In this document: positions 1-5,493 of the stretch, in pieces
Layout of the letters: each line of letters starts with the position of its first letter
Numbering within the stretch: the first letter of the stretch is position 1
DNA from: Chloroflexi bacterium UBA6019
GTDB lineage: Bacteria; Chloroflexota; Dormibacteria; Dormibacterales; Dormibacteraceae
Length of the DNA: 5,764 bases
NCBI GenBank assembly: GCA_002427995.1
Contig: DIZV01000028.1
Span: 1,826 to 7,589 of the forward strand
Direction of reading: 5' to 3'
Translations under genes and position numbers: made by a program
Notes under the pieces: generated by a model
What the model saw: only the letters and a program-made list of their open reading frames with translations
The model's database searches: none
What the model was told of the DNA's origin: nothing

Positions 1-147
1 TCGCCCTTGGACTCGCTCTTCGAGTCACCACCCTTGGGCACGCCCTTTGACTCGCCCTTGGCAGCGCTCTCGGAGTCGCCGCCGGAGGACGACGAGGCGG
101 ACGCCGCGGCGTCCGAATCGCCATGCCGGGAGCCGGAGCCGGGGCTC
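1..147 (-). repeat. Low-complexity repetitive tail of the FmdB-type protein
   Basis: This segment encodes residues 58-106 of the zinc-ribbon protein. It is almost entirely Ser, Gly, Ala, Lys, Asp and Glu, with a run of Ala/Ser at 71-79 and degenerate repeats GESKG (89-93) and SESKG (102-106). On the plus strand the repeats appear as recurring cccttgg and gactcg words. The copies are degenerate and in frame. The tail continues past the window edge. Confidence 0.7.
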
Positions 148-320
148 TTGTAGTCGGTCGTGTAGTACCCGCTTCCCTTGAAGATGATCCCGGCGGGATA
201 GATCATCTTGCGCAGAGGGCCCATGCAGATGGAACAGACGCGCAGCGGCTCGTCGGACATCGATTGGAGGACCTCCACCTCGTGGCCGCACTGTTCGCAA
301 CGGTATCCGTAGATGGGCAT
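1..320 (-). CDS. FmdB-family zinc-ribbon protein (3' end beyond the window)
   Basis: The reading frame opens at ATG (320-318) and stays open for 106 codons to the left edge, so the C-terminus is missing. Residues 1-57 match the FmdB/'putative regulatory protein' zinc-ribbon family. The start is MPIYGYRCEQCG, there are two CxxC knuckles (Cys8/Cys11 and Cys29/Cys32), the segment SMSDEPL (20-26) lies between them, and GIIFKGSGYYTTDY (44-57) follows. Together the four cysteines should bind one zinc ion. The family is small, cytosolic and poorly characterised; a regulatory role is only a family-level suggestion. From about residue 58 the protein becomes a low-complexity Ser/Gly/Ala/Lys tail with ESKG-type repeats, which is probably disordered. 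The ATG lies 11 bases after the DUF1015 stop and has no clear Shine-Dalgarno sequence, so it is either translationally coupled or started on its own short transcript. The zinc ribbon is certain by motif; the function is not. Confidence 0.93.
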   Translation of the reverse strand, partial: MPIYGYRCEQCGHEVEVLQSMSDEPLRVCSICMGPLRKMIYPAGIIFKGSGYYTTDYKSPGSGSRHGDSDAAASASSSSGGDSESAAKGESKGVPKGGDSKSESKG

Positions 321-335
321 CTAAATTAAGTTTAG
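321..335. promoter_or_regulatory. AT-rich 15-base inverted repeat before the FmdB-type gene
   Basis: The 15 bases ctaaattaagtttag between the DUF1015 stop and the FmdB-type start form an inverted repeat, with 5-base arms ctaaa/tttag around a ttaag centre. The segment is strikingly AT-rich in this GC-rich sequence. On the minus strand TAAACT (334-329) fits the TAnnnT pattern of a -10 element and ends 8 bases before the ATG, which is the spacing expected for a leaderless transcript. No good -35 is visible. It could equally be only a linker containing the DUF1015 TAA stop. The sequence is seen directly; the promoter or operator role is inferred. Confidence 0.3.
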
Positions 336-1483
336 GGCTCCGGCCGGTCGAGTCTCGCGAAGACCATGCCGCTGGGCGGCTTGGGGTGGAAGAAGGTGCT
401 CTTCTGCGGTAGAACTCTCCCCTCCTGGGCGAGCTTCAAAACCACCGCCAGGTCGGGAGGTTCGAGGAAGAATGCCTGCTTGCCCCGGCCCTCATCGACC
501 CAGCGGACGGCCTCCTCGGCGTCCCGCGTGTAAAGCAAGACGTCCTCGGCGCTCCGCTTGCCGAGCAGGTTGTCGATCACCTGGCGATGCAATTCCACCA
601 GCGCCGACTCGCCCTCGAGAGGCAGAACCTGGAAGTGCCCGGCGGCGTAGTGGCCCGCGGCGACACGGCCGCGAATCCCTGCCAGGGCCTCAGCCAGCGA
701 TCCGACCGGGTCTCCGCCGACGACGGCCACCGGGGCGATCCGCATCACGCGGTGGGTCGGCAGCACGATCAGCCCCGGGTCGTCGATGTCGACCAGCAGG
801 ACCATCGCGAACCCGGCGGCCGACTCGCCGGCAGCGCCGACCTCGGCTGCGTAGGTGAGGGCCGTCTCATAGCGGTGGTGGCCATCGGCGATGAGCAGCG
901 GCAGCTCCGCGAAAGCTCGGGTCACCCGCTTCTGCCAGTCGGCGTCGGTGACGGGCCAGACCCGGTGCCCGGCGCCGTCGTCGGTCGCGAAGGTCACCTC
1001 CGGCTCGGTGGCGAAACCTTCGTCGAGAAGGCCCGGGAGGTCACCTCCGGCGCCCCGGTAGACGAACCAGAGCGGCTCGAACGCCGTGGCGGTGGCGCGG
1101 TAGAGCTCGAGCCGGTCGGCCTTCGCACCGCCATGGGTGCGCTCGTGGGGGAGGACCTTCCCCTCGCCGTAGGGCGAGAGCCCGACGGCCCCGATCAGCC
1201 CTCGCCGAACCCGCCCTTCGAAGATGTGCTGGTGGAGGTAGAAGGCCCGCTGGCGGTCCTCGCGCAGGACTCCCGACTCGAGCCAGGAGCGCTCCAGCCG
1301 GGCGGCGCCGGCATAGTCGGCGCCGGGGCGCACCAGGCGGACGACGTTGTAAGGCGAGCGGGAACGGTAATCCTCCAGCCGCTCCTCCGGGATCACGTCA
1401 TAGGGTGGCGAAACGACGCGGCCGAGGTCCGGGACCAGGTCGGGGGAGTAACGAGTTCCGTGGAAGGGCTCTACCTGGGCCAT
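332..1483 (-). CDS. DUF1015-family protein, linked to serine biosynthesis
   Basis: This 383-residue protein belongs to the DUF1015 family. Diagnostic segments in order are VVSPPYDVI (23-31), SPYNVVRL (43-50), LPHERTH (111-117), IADGHHRYETAL (198-209), LPTHRV (241-246) and PQKSTFFHPKPPSGMVF near the end (359-375). The family usually runs about 400 residues, so this copy is full length or slightly short. No signal peptide or membrane segment is seen, so it is likely cytosolic. Its reaction is unknown. Relatives have been annotated as ParB/SpoOJ-like, and the DGHHR motif (200-204) resembles the one in ParB/sulfiredoxin-fold proteins such as free-serine kinases. The ATG lies 7 bases after the serA stop without a clear Shine-Dalgarno sequence, which suggests translational coupling. 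From memory, DUF1015 genes recur beside serA in other phyla, so a role in serine or phosphoserine metabolism is a reasonable inference. The family assignment is firm; the function is open. Confidence 0.94.
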   Translation of the reverse strand: MAQVEPFHGTRYSPDLVPDLGRVVSPPYDVIPEERLEDYRSRSPYNVVRLVRPGADYAGAARLERSWLESGVLREDRQRAFYLHQHIFEGRVRRGLIGAVGLSPYGEGKVLPHERTHGGAKADRLELYRATATAFEPLWFVYRGAGGDLPGLLDEGFATEPEVTFATDDGAGHRVWPVTDADWQKRVTRAFAELPLLIADGHHRYETALTYAAEVGAAGESAAGFAMVLLVDIDDPGLIVLPTHRVMRIAPVAVVGGDPVGSLAEALAGIRGRVAAGHYAAGHFQVLPLEGESALVELHRQVIDNLLGKRSAEDVLLYTRDAEEAVRWVDEGRGKQAFFLEPPDLAVVLKLAQEGRVLPQKSTFFHPKPPSGMVFARLDRPEP

Positions 1484-1490
1484 CTACGGG

Positions 1491-3071
1491 CTAGCCGCCG
1501 CCCAGCTCGACGTAGCGAAGGTCGCTCATCCCGTGGACCTGGCGGAGCTCGTTGAGAACCTCGGTCGGAACCTGGTCGTCGACCGCCAGCAGCATCATGG
1601 CGCGCCCCCGGGGCGCGTCCCGCCCCACCTGCATGGAGGCGATGTTGATGTCGTGGCCGCCGAGGATGGTCCCGAAGCGGCCGACGACACCAGGGCGGTC
1701 CTCGTGCCGGCTGACGAGGAACCGACCTTCGGGTACGAGGTCGACCCGAAAGGCGCCGATCCCGATGACCCGGGGTTCGCCGAAGAGGACGGTACCGGCC
1801 GCCTCGAAATCGCCCACCCGGAGCCGGACGACGCTGGGGTAGCTGCTCGTGCCCGGCGCGGTGATCCGCCGCTCGACCAGGCGAATACCGCGGCCGGCGG
1901 CGACCAGCCGCGCGTTGACGCTGTTGATCCGCTCCTCGGTGAAGGGCGCCAGCAGGCCGCGCACCGCCGCCGCGGTCAGCAGCGAGGGGTCGGCCTCCGC
2001 CACCTCGCCCTCGTAGACCATCTCAAGGGCGCCCACCCGGCCGCCCTCGAGCTGGACGTAGAGGGATCCCATCCGCTCGGCCAGCTCGGCGAACGGACGG
2101 AGGAAGGCGAGCTCCTCCGGTGGCAGGGCCGGGGCGTTGACGGTGTAGCGCGGCATCTCCCCGGCGAGCACCGCGGCGACCTCGACGGCGACGTCGAAGG
2201 CGACCGAGGTCTGGGCCTCGGCGGTCGAGGCCGCGATGTGGGGGGTGGCGATGAAGTTCGGCAACGCCAGCAGCGGGCTGTCGACCGGCGGCTCGCGTTC
2301 GAAGACGTCGGCCGCCGCCCCGGCGATGACGCCGTTCTCGAGAGCGGCGGCGAGCGCGGTCTCGTCGACGATCCCGCCGCGGGCGGCGTTGATCAGTCGA
2401 GCGGTCGGCTTCATGAGCTTTAGCCGCTCGGCGTCGATCAGGTTGCGGGTGCCTTCGACGAGGGGGACATGGACTGTCACGAAGTCGGAGCGGCGAAGCA
2501 GCTCTTCGAGCGCCACCAGCTCGACGTTGAACTGCTCGGCGCGGTCCTCGGGCACCACGGGATCAAACGCGATCACCTCCATCTCCAGGCCCTGCGCCCG
2601 CTTGGCAACCTCGGTCCCGATGTTGCCGAGACCGATCACCCCGAGGGTCTTGCCGCGGATCTCGACCCCGGTGTACCGGGACCGCTGCCACTCGCCGCGG
2701 CGGACCGAGGCGTCGGCCTGCGGGATCCAGCGAGCGGAGGCGAGGAGCAGGGCAATCGTGTGCTCGGCAGCGGCCGCGATGTTGCCGCGGGGCGCGTTGA
2801 CGACCAGGATTCCTCGCTTGGTCGCCGCCGGCAGATCGATGTTGTCGACCCCGACGCCGGCCCTGCCGACCACCTTGAGGCGCTTGCCGGCCTCCAGCAC
2901 CGCCTCTGTGACCTGGGTCTGGGAACGGACCACCAGGACGTCGAACTGCGCGATCGCGTCCACCAGCTCGGCCTCCTCCAGCCCGGTCCGCACTTCGACC
3001 TCGCCGAGCTCTCGGAGCCTGGCCAGGCCGCCCTCGGCGAGCTGGTCCGCGACCAGGATACGGTGCGTCAC
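1491..3071 (-). CDS. serA: D-3-phosphoglycerate dehydrogenase, long (type 1) form
   Basis: SerA oxidises 3-phosphoglycerate to 3-phosphohydroxypyruvate with NAD, the first step of serine synthesis. The start is GTG (3071-3069), giving VTHRILVADQ, preceded by AGGA five bases upstream. The frame is open further upstream, but that stretch overlaps the aminotransferase gene and resembles nothing in SerA. The 526 residues match the long form of about 525-530. The N-terminal substrate-binding part is followed by the Rossmann motif GLGNIG (147-152), with Asp170 closing the next strand as expected for NAD preference. The catalytic Arg231 (NAARGG), Glu260 (VFEREP) and His278 (PHIAAST) are all present. 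An intervening allosteric (ASB) domain spans about 315-440, and a C-terminal ACT domain (about 450-520, with DRPGVVG) is the likely serine feedback site. Where most relatives have PHxGAST, this protein has alanine at 280. The gene follows the aminotransferase by 7 bases and precedes DUF1015 by 7. Confidence 0.97.
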   Translation of the reverse strand: MTHRILVADQLAEGGLARLRELGEVEVRTGLEEAELVDAIAQFDVLVVRSQTQVTEAVLEAGKRLKVVGRAGVGVDNIDLPAATKRGILVVNAPRGNIAAAAEHTIALLLASARWIPQADASVRRGEWQRSRYTGVEIRGKTLGVIGLGNIGTEVAKRAQGLEMEVIAFDPVVPEDRAEQFNVELVALEELLRRSDFVTVHVPLVEGTRNLIDAERLKLMKPTARLINAARGGIVDETALAAALENGVIAGAAADVFEREPPVDSPLLALPNFIATPHIAASTAEAQTSVAFDVAVEVAAVLAGEMPRYTVNAPALPPEELAFLRPFAELAERMGSLYVQLEGGRVGALEMVYEGEVAEADPSLLTAAAVRGLLAPFTEERINSVNARLVAAGRGIRLVERRITAPGTSSYPSVVRLRVGDFEAAGTVLFGEPRVIGIGAFRVDLVPEGRFLVSRHEDRPGVVGRFGTILGGHDINIASMQVGRDAPRGRAMMLLAVDDQVPTEVLNELRQVHGMSDLRYVELGGG

Positions 3072-3076
3072 CGGCG

Positions 3077-3081
3077 TCCTA
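3077..3081 (-). promoter_or_regulatory. Shine-Dalgarno of serA overlapping the aminotransferase stop
   Basis: In mRNA sense the bases TAGGA combine the TAG stop of the aminotransferase (3081-3079) with the AGGA ribosome-binding site of serA (3080-3077), five bases before GTG. This supports the GTG start at 3071 and predicts that a ribosome terminating on the aminotransferase can reinitiate directly on serA. Confidence 0.75.
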
Positions 3082-4251
3082 CTGGCGAGAGCCGACGGCC
3101 TCCGAAGCGCCCTGCACAACCTTCTGGGCAGCGGCGAGCGTGCGGCCGTCGGCGGGAGCGTGGTCGAGCTCCTCGAGCACCTGCTCGATCGCCCACAGGA
3201 CCTGCACGATGTCGCCCTCGGTGACTGCCCCGAGGTGGCCGACGCGGACAATCCGCTCGCTGATCTTGGCGGTTCCGCGGCCGCCGGCGATGACGACACC
3301 GTGGCGGCTGCTGAGCAGCTTGCGCAGGTCCTCGACGGCGATTCCGTCGGGAACGACCGCGGCGGTGACGGTGGCCGACCGGTAGCCGTCGCGGGCGAGC
3401 AGCGTCATCCCGGCCGCCTCGAGCCCGGCGGCGGTCGCGTCGGCGATCCGGCGGTGGCGGCGGTAGGCGTTGGCGAGTCCCTCCTCCTTGAGGATCCGGA
3501 TTCCCTCCTGGACCGCGAAGAGCGTGCTCACGGCCGGCGTCGAGGGGGTGAAGCCCTTCTCCGCCCAGGTCCGATGTGACCTCCAGTCGAAATAGAAGCG
3601 CGGAGAACGCGAGCGATCGACCGCCTCCCAGGCCCGCTTTGCGACCGCTGCGAAGGCGATCCCGGGAGGCGCCATCCAGCCCTTCTGGCTGCCGCTCAGG
3701 ACCACGTCGAGCTGCCAGTCATCCATCTCCAGCGGCATCGAGGAGGCCGACGAGATGGCGTCGACGACAACCAGCCGGCCGGCTTCGCGGGCGACCCGGG
3801 CCAACTTCTCGAGCGGGTTGGTGAGCCCGGTCGAGGTCTCGTTGTGGGTGAGGAAGACGATGCCCGCGTCGGCGTTCGCGGTGAGCACGTCGGCCAGCTG
3901 GGACGGCTCGACCGGCTGTCCCCAATCCACCGCCAGCTGCACGACCTCGGCGCCAAAGGCGCGGTTGATGTCGGCGAAGCGGTCGCCGAAGACGCCACCG
4001 GTGCAGACGACCACCTTGTCGCCCGGTGAGACCAGGTTGGCGACCGCCGACTCCATCGACCCGGTACCGGAGGAGCTGAGGATCAGCAACTCGGCCTGGG
4101 CGGTGCCGAAGACCTCCCGGACGCCGGTCGCGACCTCACGATGCAGGGCCGCGAACTCGGGGCCGCGATGGTCGATCATCGGCTGCCCCATGGCGCGGAG
4201 GACGCGCTCGGGCAGGGGTGTCGGTCCCGGGATTCGCAGTTGCTGGGTCAT
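3079..4251 (-). CDS. Class V PLP aminotransferase (serine-pyruvate/alanine-glyoxylate type), probable phosphohydroxypyruvate transaminase
   Basis: The protein has 390 residues and belongs to the class V (fold type I) aminotransferases of the alanine-glyoxylate/serine-pyruvate group. The N-terminus RIPGPTPLPERVL (6-18) and HRGPEF (28-33) are typical. SGTGSMES (61-68) forms the phosphate-binding cup and HNETSTG (136-142) follows. VVVDAISS (161-168) supplies Asp164 for the pyridine nitrogen. SGSQKGWMAPPG (186-197) holds the PLP lysine, Lys190. STPA (237-240) and a C-terminal Arg336 (RIVRVGHLG) should bind the substrate carboxylate. It lies directly upstream of serA, so I infer that it converts 3-phosphohydroxypyruvate to phosphoserine in place of SerC. 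Serine-glyoxylate or alanine-glyoxylate transamination remains possible, because members of this group have mixed substrates. The ATG has AGGAG seven bases upstream. The C-terminal 25 or so residues are Ala/Gln-rich and may be disordered. Confidence 0.93.
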   Translation of the reverse strand: MTQQLRIPGPTPLPERVLRAMGQPMIDHRGPEFAALHREVATGVREVFGTAQAELLILSSSGTGSMESAVANLVSPGDKVVVCTGGVFGDRFADINRAFGAEVVQLAVDWGQPVEPSQLADVLTANADAGIVFLTHNETSTGLTNPLEKLARVAREAGRLVVVDAISSASSMPLEMDDWQLDVVLSGSQKGWMAPPGIAFAAVAKRAWEAVDRSRSPRFYFDWRSHRTWAEKGFTPSTPAVSTLFAVQEGIRILKEEGLANAYRRHRRIADATAAGLEAAGMTLLARDGYRSATVTAAVVPDGIAVEDLRKLLSSRHGVVIAGGRGTAKISERIVRVGHLGAVTEGDIVQVLWAIEQVLEELDHAPADGRTLAAAQKVVQGASEAVGSRQ

Positions 4252-4258
4252 GGGTCCG

Positions 4259-4264
4259 CTCCTA
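4259..4264 (-). promoter_or_regulatory. Shine-Dalgarno of the aminotransferase overlapping the rpsR stop
   Basis: In mRNA sense TAGGAG merges the rpsR TAG stop (4264-4262) with the AGGAG ribosome-binding site (4263-4259), seven bases before the aminotransferase ATG. This is the junction where the ribosomal module meets the serine module, and the overlap argues for co-transcription and coupled translation across it. Confidence 0.8.
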
Positions 4265-4504
4265 GCGGTGGTCCGAGGTGAACGGGAGAAGGGCGATCTG
4301 GCGGGCTCGCTTGAGGGCGACCGTCAGGGTTCGCTGGTGGCGAGCGCAGGTGCCGGTGACCCGGCGAGGCAGGATCTTGCCTCGCTCGGAGATGAACCGG
4401 CGGAGGCGCGATACCTCTTTGTAGTCGATGTACTGGGCTTTCTCGACGCAGAAGCTGCAGACCTTGCGGTGCGCGCGCTTCGGCTTTCCATCTCTTGGCG
4501 GCAT
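4262..4504 (-). CDS. rpsR: 30S ribosomal protein S18, zinc-ribbon (C+) form
   Basis: S18 binds the platform of the 30S subunit together with S6. The 80-residue protein has the family hallmarks IDYKEVSRLRRFISERGKI (26-44), PRRVTGTCARHQR (46-58) and KRARQIALLPF (65-75). Cys16 and Cys19 (CSFC) with Cys53 and His56 (CARH) form a likely zinc site, so this is the C+ version; many bacteria carry a cysteine-free paralogue used under zinc limitation. The length is normal. The ATG is preceded by AGGAAG with a 5-base spacer, and the gene lies 18 bases after the ssb stop, which is the conserved order rpsF-ssb-rpsR. The next gene is not rplI, which is unusual. Confidence 0.97.
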   Translation of the reverse strand: MPPRDGKPKRAHRKVCSFCVEKAQYIDYKEVSRLRRFISERGKILPRRVTGTCARHQRTLTVALKRARQIALLPFTSDHR

Positions 4505-4522
4505 GTTTTCTTCCTGGCTCTC

Positions 4523-4975
4523 CTAGAAGGGGATCTCGTCGGGATCGACGTCCCGCGGCATGTCCTCGGCCATTCCCGGCAGGTCGTCGACGGGCGCGGC
4601 CGGGCCGCTGCTGCCGCCGGTACCCCCCGCACCGCGCGGCTCGAGAAACTGGACGTCGTTGGCGACAACCTCGGTCGCGCGCCGCTTCTGGCCGTCCTGG
4701 CCTTCCCAGGAGCGCGTCTGCAGGCGGCCCTCGATGTAGACCAGGGACCCCTTGTGGAGGAAGTCGGCGACCTGCTGGGCGAGGTTTCGCTTGCCGATGT
4801 TCCAGGCGACGATGTTGTGGTAGTCGGTGAACTCCTTGCGCTCGCCGTCGGTGCCTGACGAGTAGCGGTTGGTGGCGATCGAGAATGAGGTGACCGGCTG
4901 GCCGCTCGGCGTGTAGCGCATCTCCGGGTCCTTGGTCAGGCGCCCCATCAGCATCACCTTGTTCAGGCTGGCCAT
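4523..4975 (-). CDS. ssb: Single-stranded DNA-binding protein
   Basis: SSB coats single-stranded DNA in replication, recombination and repair. The 150-residue product has an N-terminal OB fold (about 1-112), with MASLNKVMLMGRLTKDPE at the start, RYTPSGQPV (20-28), the Trp58 region (NIVAWNIG) and GSLVYIEGRLQTRSW (76-90). A short Gly/Ser/Pro/Ala linker follows (113-129). The acidic tip DPDEIPF (144-150) is the docking site for partner proteins in bacterial SSBs. The length is slightly short for the family because the linker is brief. The ATG overlaps the rpsF stop by one base (TAATG), with GGGAGG ten bases upstream inside rpsF, so translation is coupled to S6. The position between rpsF and rpsR is the classic one. 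Confidence 0.97.
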   Translation of the reverse strand: MASLNKVMLMGRLTKDPEMRYTPSGQPVTSFSIATNRYSSGTDGERKEFTDYHNIVAWNIGKRNLAQQVADFLHKGSLVYIEGRLQTRSWEGQDGQKRRATEVVANDVQFLEPRGAGGTGGSSGPAAPVDDLPGMAEDMPRDVDPDEIPF

Positions 4976-5463
4976 TACTTCTCGTCCTCCCGCTCGGCCC
5001 CGGGCTGGTCCGGAGCGTTAGCGTCTGCCGCCGCCGCAGTGGGGGCCTCGGGCTCGTCCGCCGCGCCTCCGCCGGGCTCGGTCACCGCCTCGGCGTTGGG
5101 CTCGGACTCGTCCGCCGCGCCGGCTGCGGCGGGCTCGGTCGGCGTCGCCGCTCCGCCGGCCGCGCCGGCCTTGATGACCGGCTTGCGAACGATCAGGTGG
5201 CGGAAGACGGTGTCGGAGATCTTGAGGGTTGCCTCCATCTCGGGCACGCGGGCCGGCTCGATCTGGAAGTCGACCAGGACGTAGTGACCCTCTTTCAGGT
5301 GGTCGACCTCGTAGGCGAGGCGCCTCTTGCCCCAGACGTTGGTGCGCTGGATGCTTCCGTCGAGGCTCTCGATGAGGGTCTCGACCCGCTTGGTGGCGTC
5401 GCCGAGGTCGGTTTCCTCGACGTCAGGCCGGACGATGTACAGGATTTCGTAGTCGCGCTGCAA
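4975..5463 (-). CDS. rpsF: 30S ribosomal protein S6 with a long acidic Ala/Pro-rich tail
   Basis: S6 pairs with S18 on the 30S platform. Residues 1-97 form the S6 core: MQRDYEILYIVRPDVEE at the start, TNVWGKRRLAYEVDHLKEGHY (41-61) and a strand pattern ending DTVFRHLIVRKP (84-95). Residues 98-162 are an extension rich in Ala, Pro, Glu, Gly and Asp, ending EREDEK, with a near-duplicate TEPxxxGAADE pattern; many S6 proteins stop near 95-110, so this tail is long and probably disordered. The start is TTG (5463-5461), chosen because family members begin two to four residues before the YEI motif and no ATG or GTG lies nearby. The AGGAG ribosome-binding site is 13 bases upstream, longer than usual. 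The gene heads the operon and overlaps ssb by one base. Confidence 0.95.
   Translation of the reverse strand: MQRDYEILYIVRPDVEETDLGDATKRVETLIESLDGSIQRTNVWGKRRLAYEVDHLKEGHYVLVDFQIEPARVPEMEATLKISDTVFRHLIVRKPVIKAGAAGGAATPTEPAAAGAADESEPNAEAVTEPGGGAADEPEAPTAAAADANAPDQPGAEREDEK
5053..5140. repeat. Imperfect direct repeat in the S6 tail
   Basis: Two units, 5053-5083 (31 bases) and 5107-5140 (34 bases), share the first 15 bases (ctcgtccgccgcgcc) and the last 10 (gggctcggtc), with a different middle of 6 versus 9 bases. They encode TEPGGGAADE and TEPAAAGAADE in the S6 tail. The length difference is a whole codon, so the frame is kept. This looks like in-frame expansion of the tail by duplication or slippage. 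Confidence 0.7.
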
Positions 5464-5476
5464 GATTGGGTGGATT

Positions 5477-5485
5477 CTCCTCTCC
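5477..5485 (-). promoter_or_regulatory. Ribosome-binding site of rpsF with long spacing
   Basis: In mRNA sense GGAGAGGAG (5485-5477) is the only strong Shine-Dalgarno sequence before rpsF. It ends 13 bases before the TTG start, longer than the usual 5-9. An in-frame ATC lies one codon upstream of TTG and would give 10 bases of spacing, but ATC starts are very rare. The site supports the TTG call and suggests an inefficient or regulated start. Confidence 0.6.
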
Positions 5486-5493
5486 GTGGATCA

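Noticed and set aside
25..300. Minus-strand 91-codon frame inside the FmdB-type gene
   Set aside because: It is out of frame with the zinc-ribbon protein, whose CxxC motifs and family segments identify the correct frame from 320.
587..1555. Plus-strand open frame of 322 codons opposite DUF1015
   Set aside because: Composition (Gly/Arg/Asp/Pro) is that of an antisense shadow, and the opposite strand has conserved DUF1015 motifs along its whole length.
3072..3299. Upstream extension of the serA reading frame, giving a 602-residue protein
   Set aside because: The extra 76 residues are Ser/Arg-rich, overlap the end of the aminotransferase gene in another frame and match nothing in SerA; the GTG at 3071 with AGGA upstream gives the normal length.
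2236..3579. Long plus-strand open frame of 447 codons opposite serA and the aminotransferase
   Set aside because: Its translation is low in recognisable motifs and Ser/Arg/Thr-biased, as expected for the antisense of a GC-rich gene; the minus strand holds two clear enzymes.
4505..4522. Spacer between ssb and rpsR as a possible terminator or promoter
   Set aside because: It is only 18 bases, holds no hairpin, and is accounted for by the AGGAAG ribosome-binding site of rpsR.
3755..4858. Plus-strand open frame of 367 codons opposite the aminotransferase, rpsR and ssb
   Set aside because: It spans three well-identified genes on the other strand and has no domain signature.
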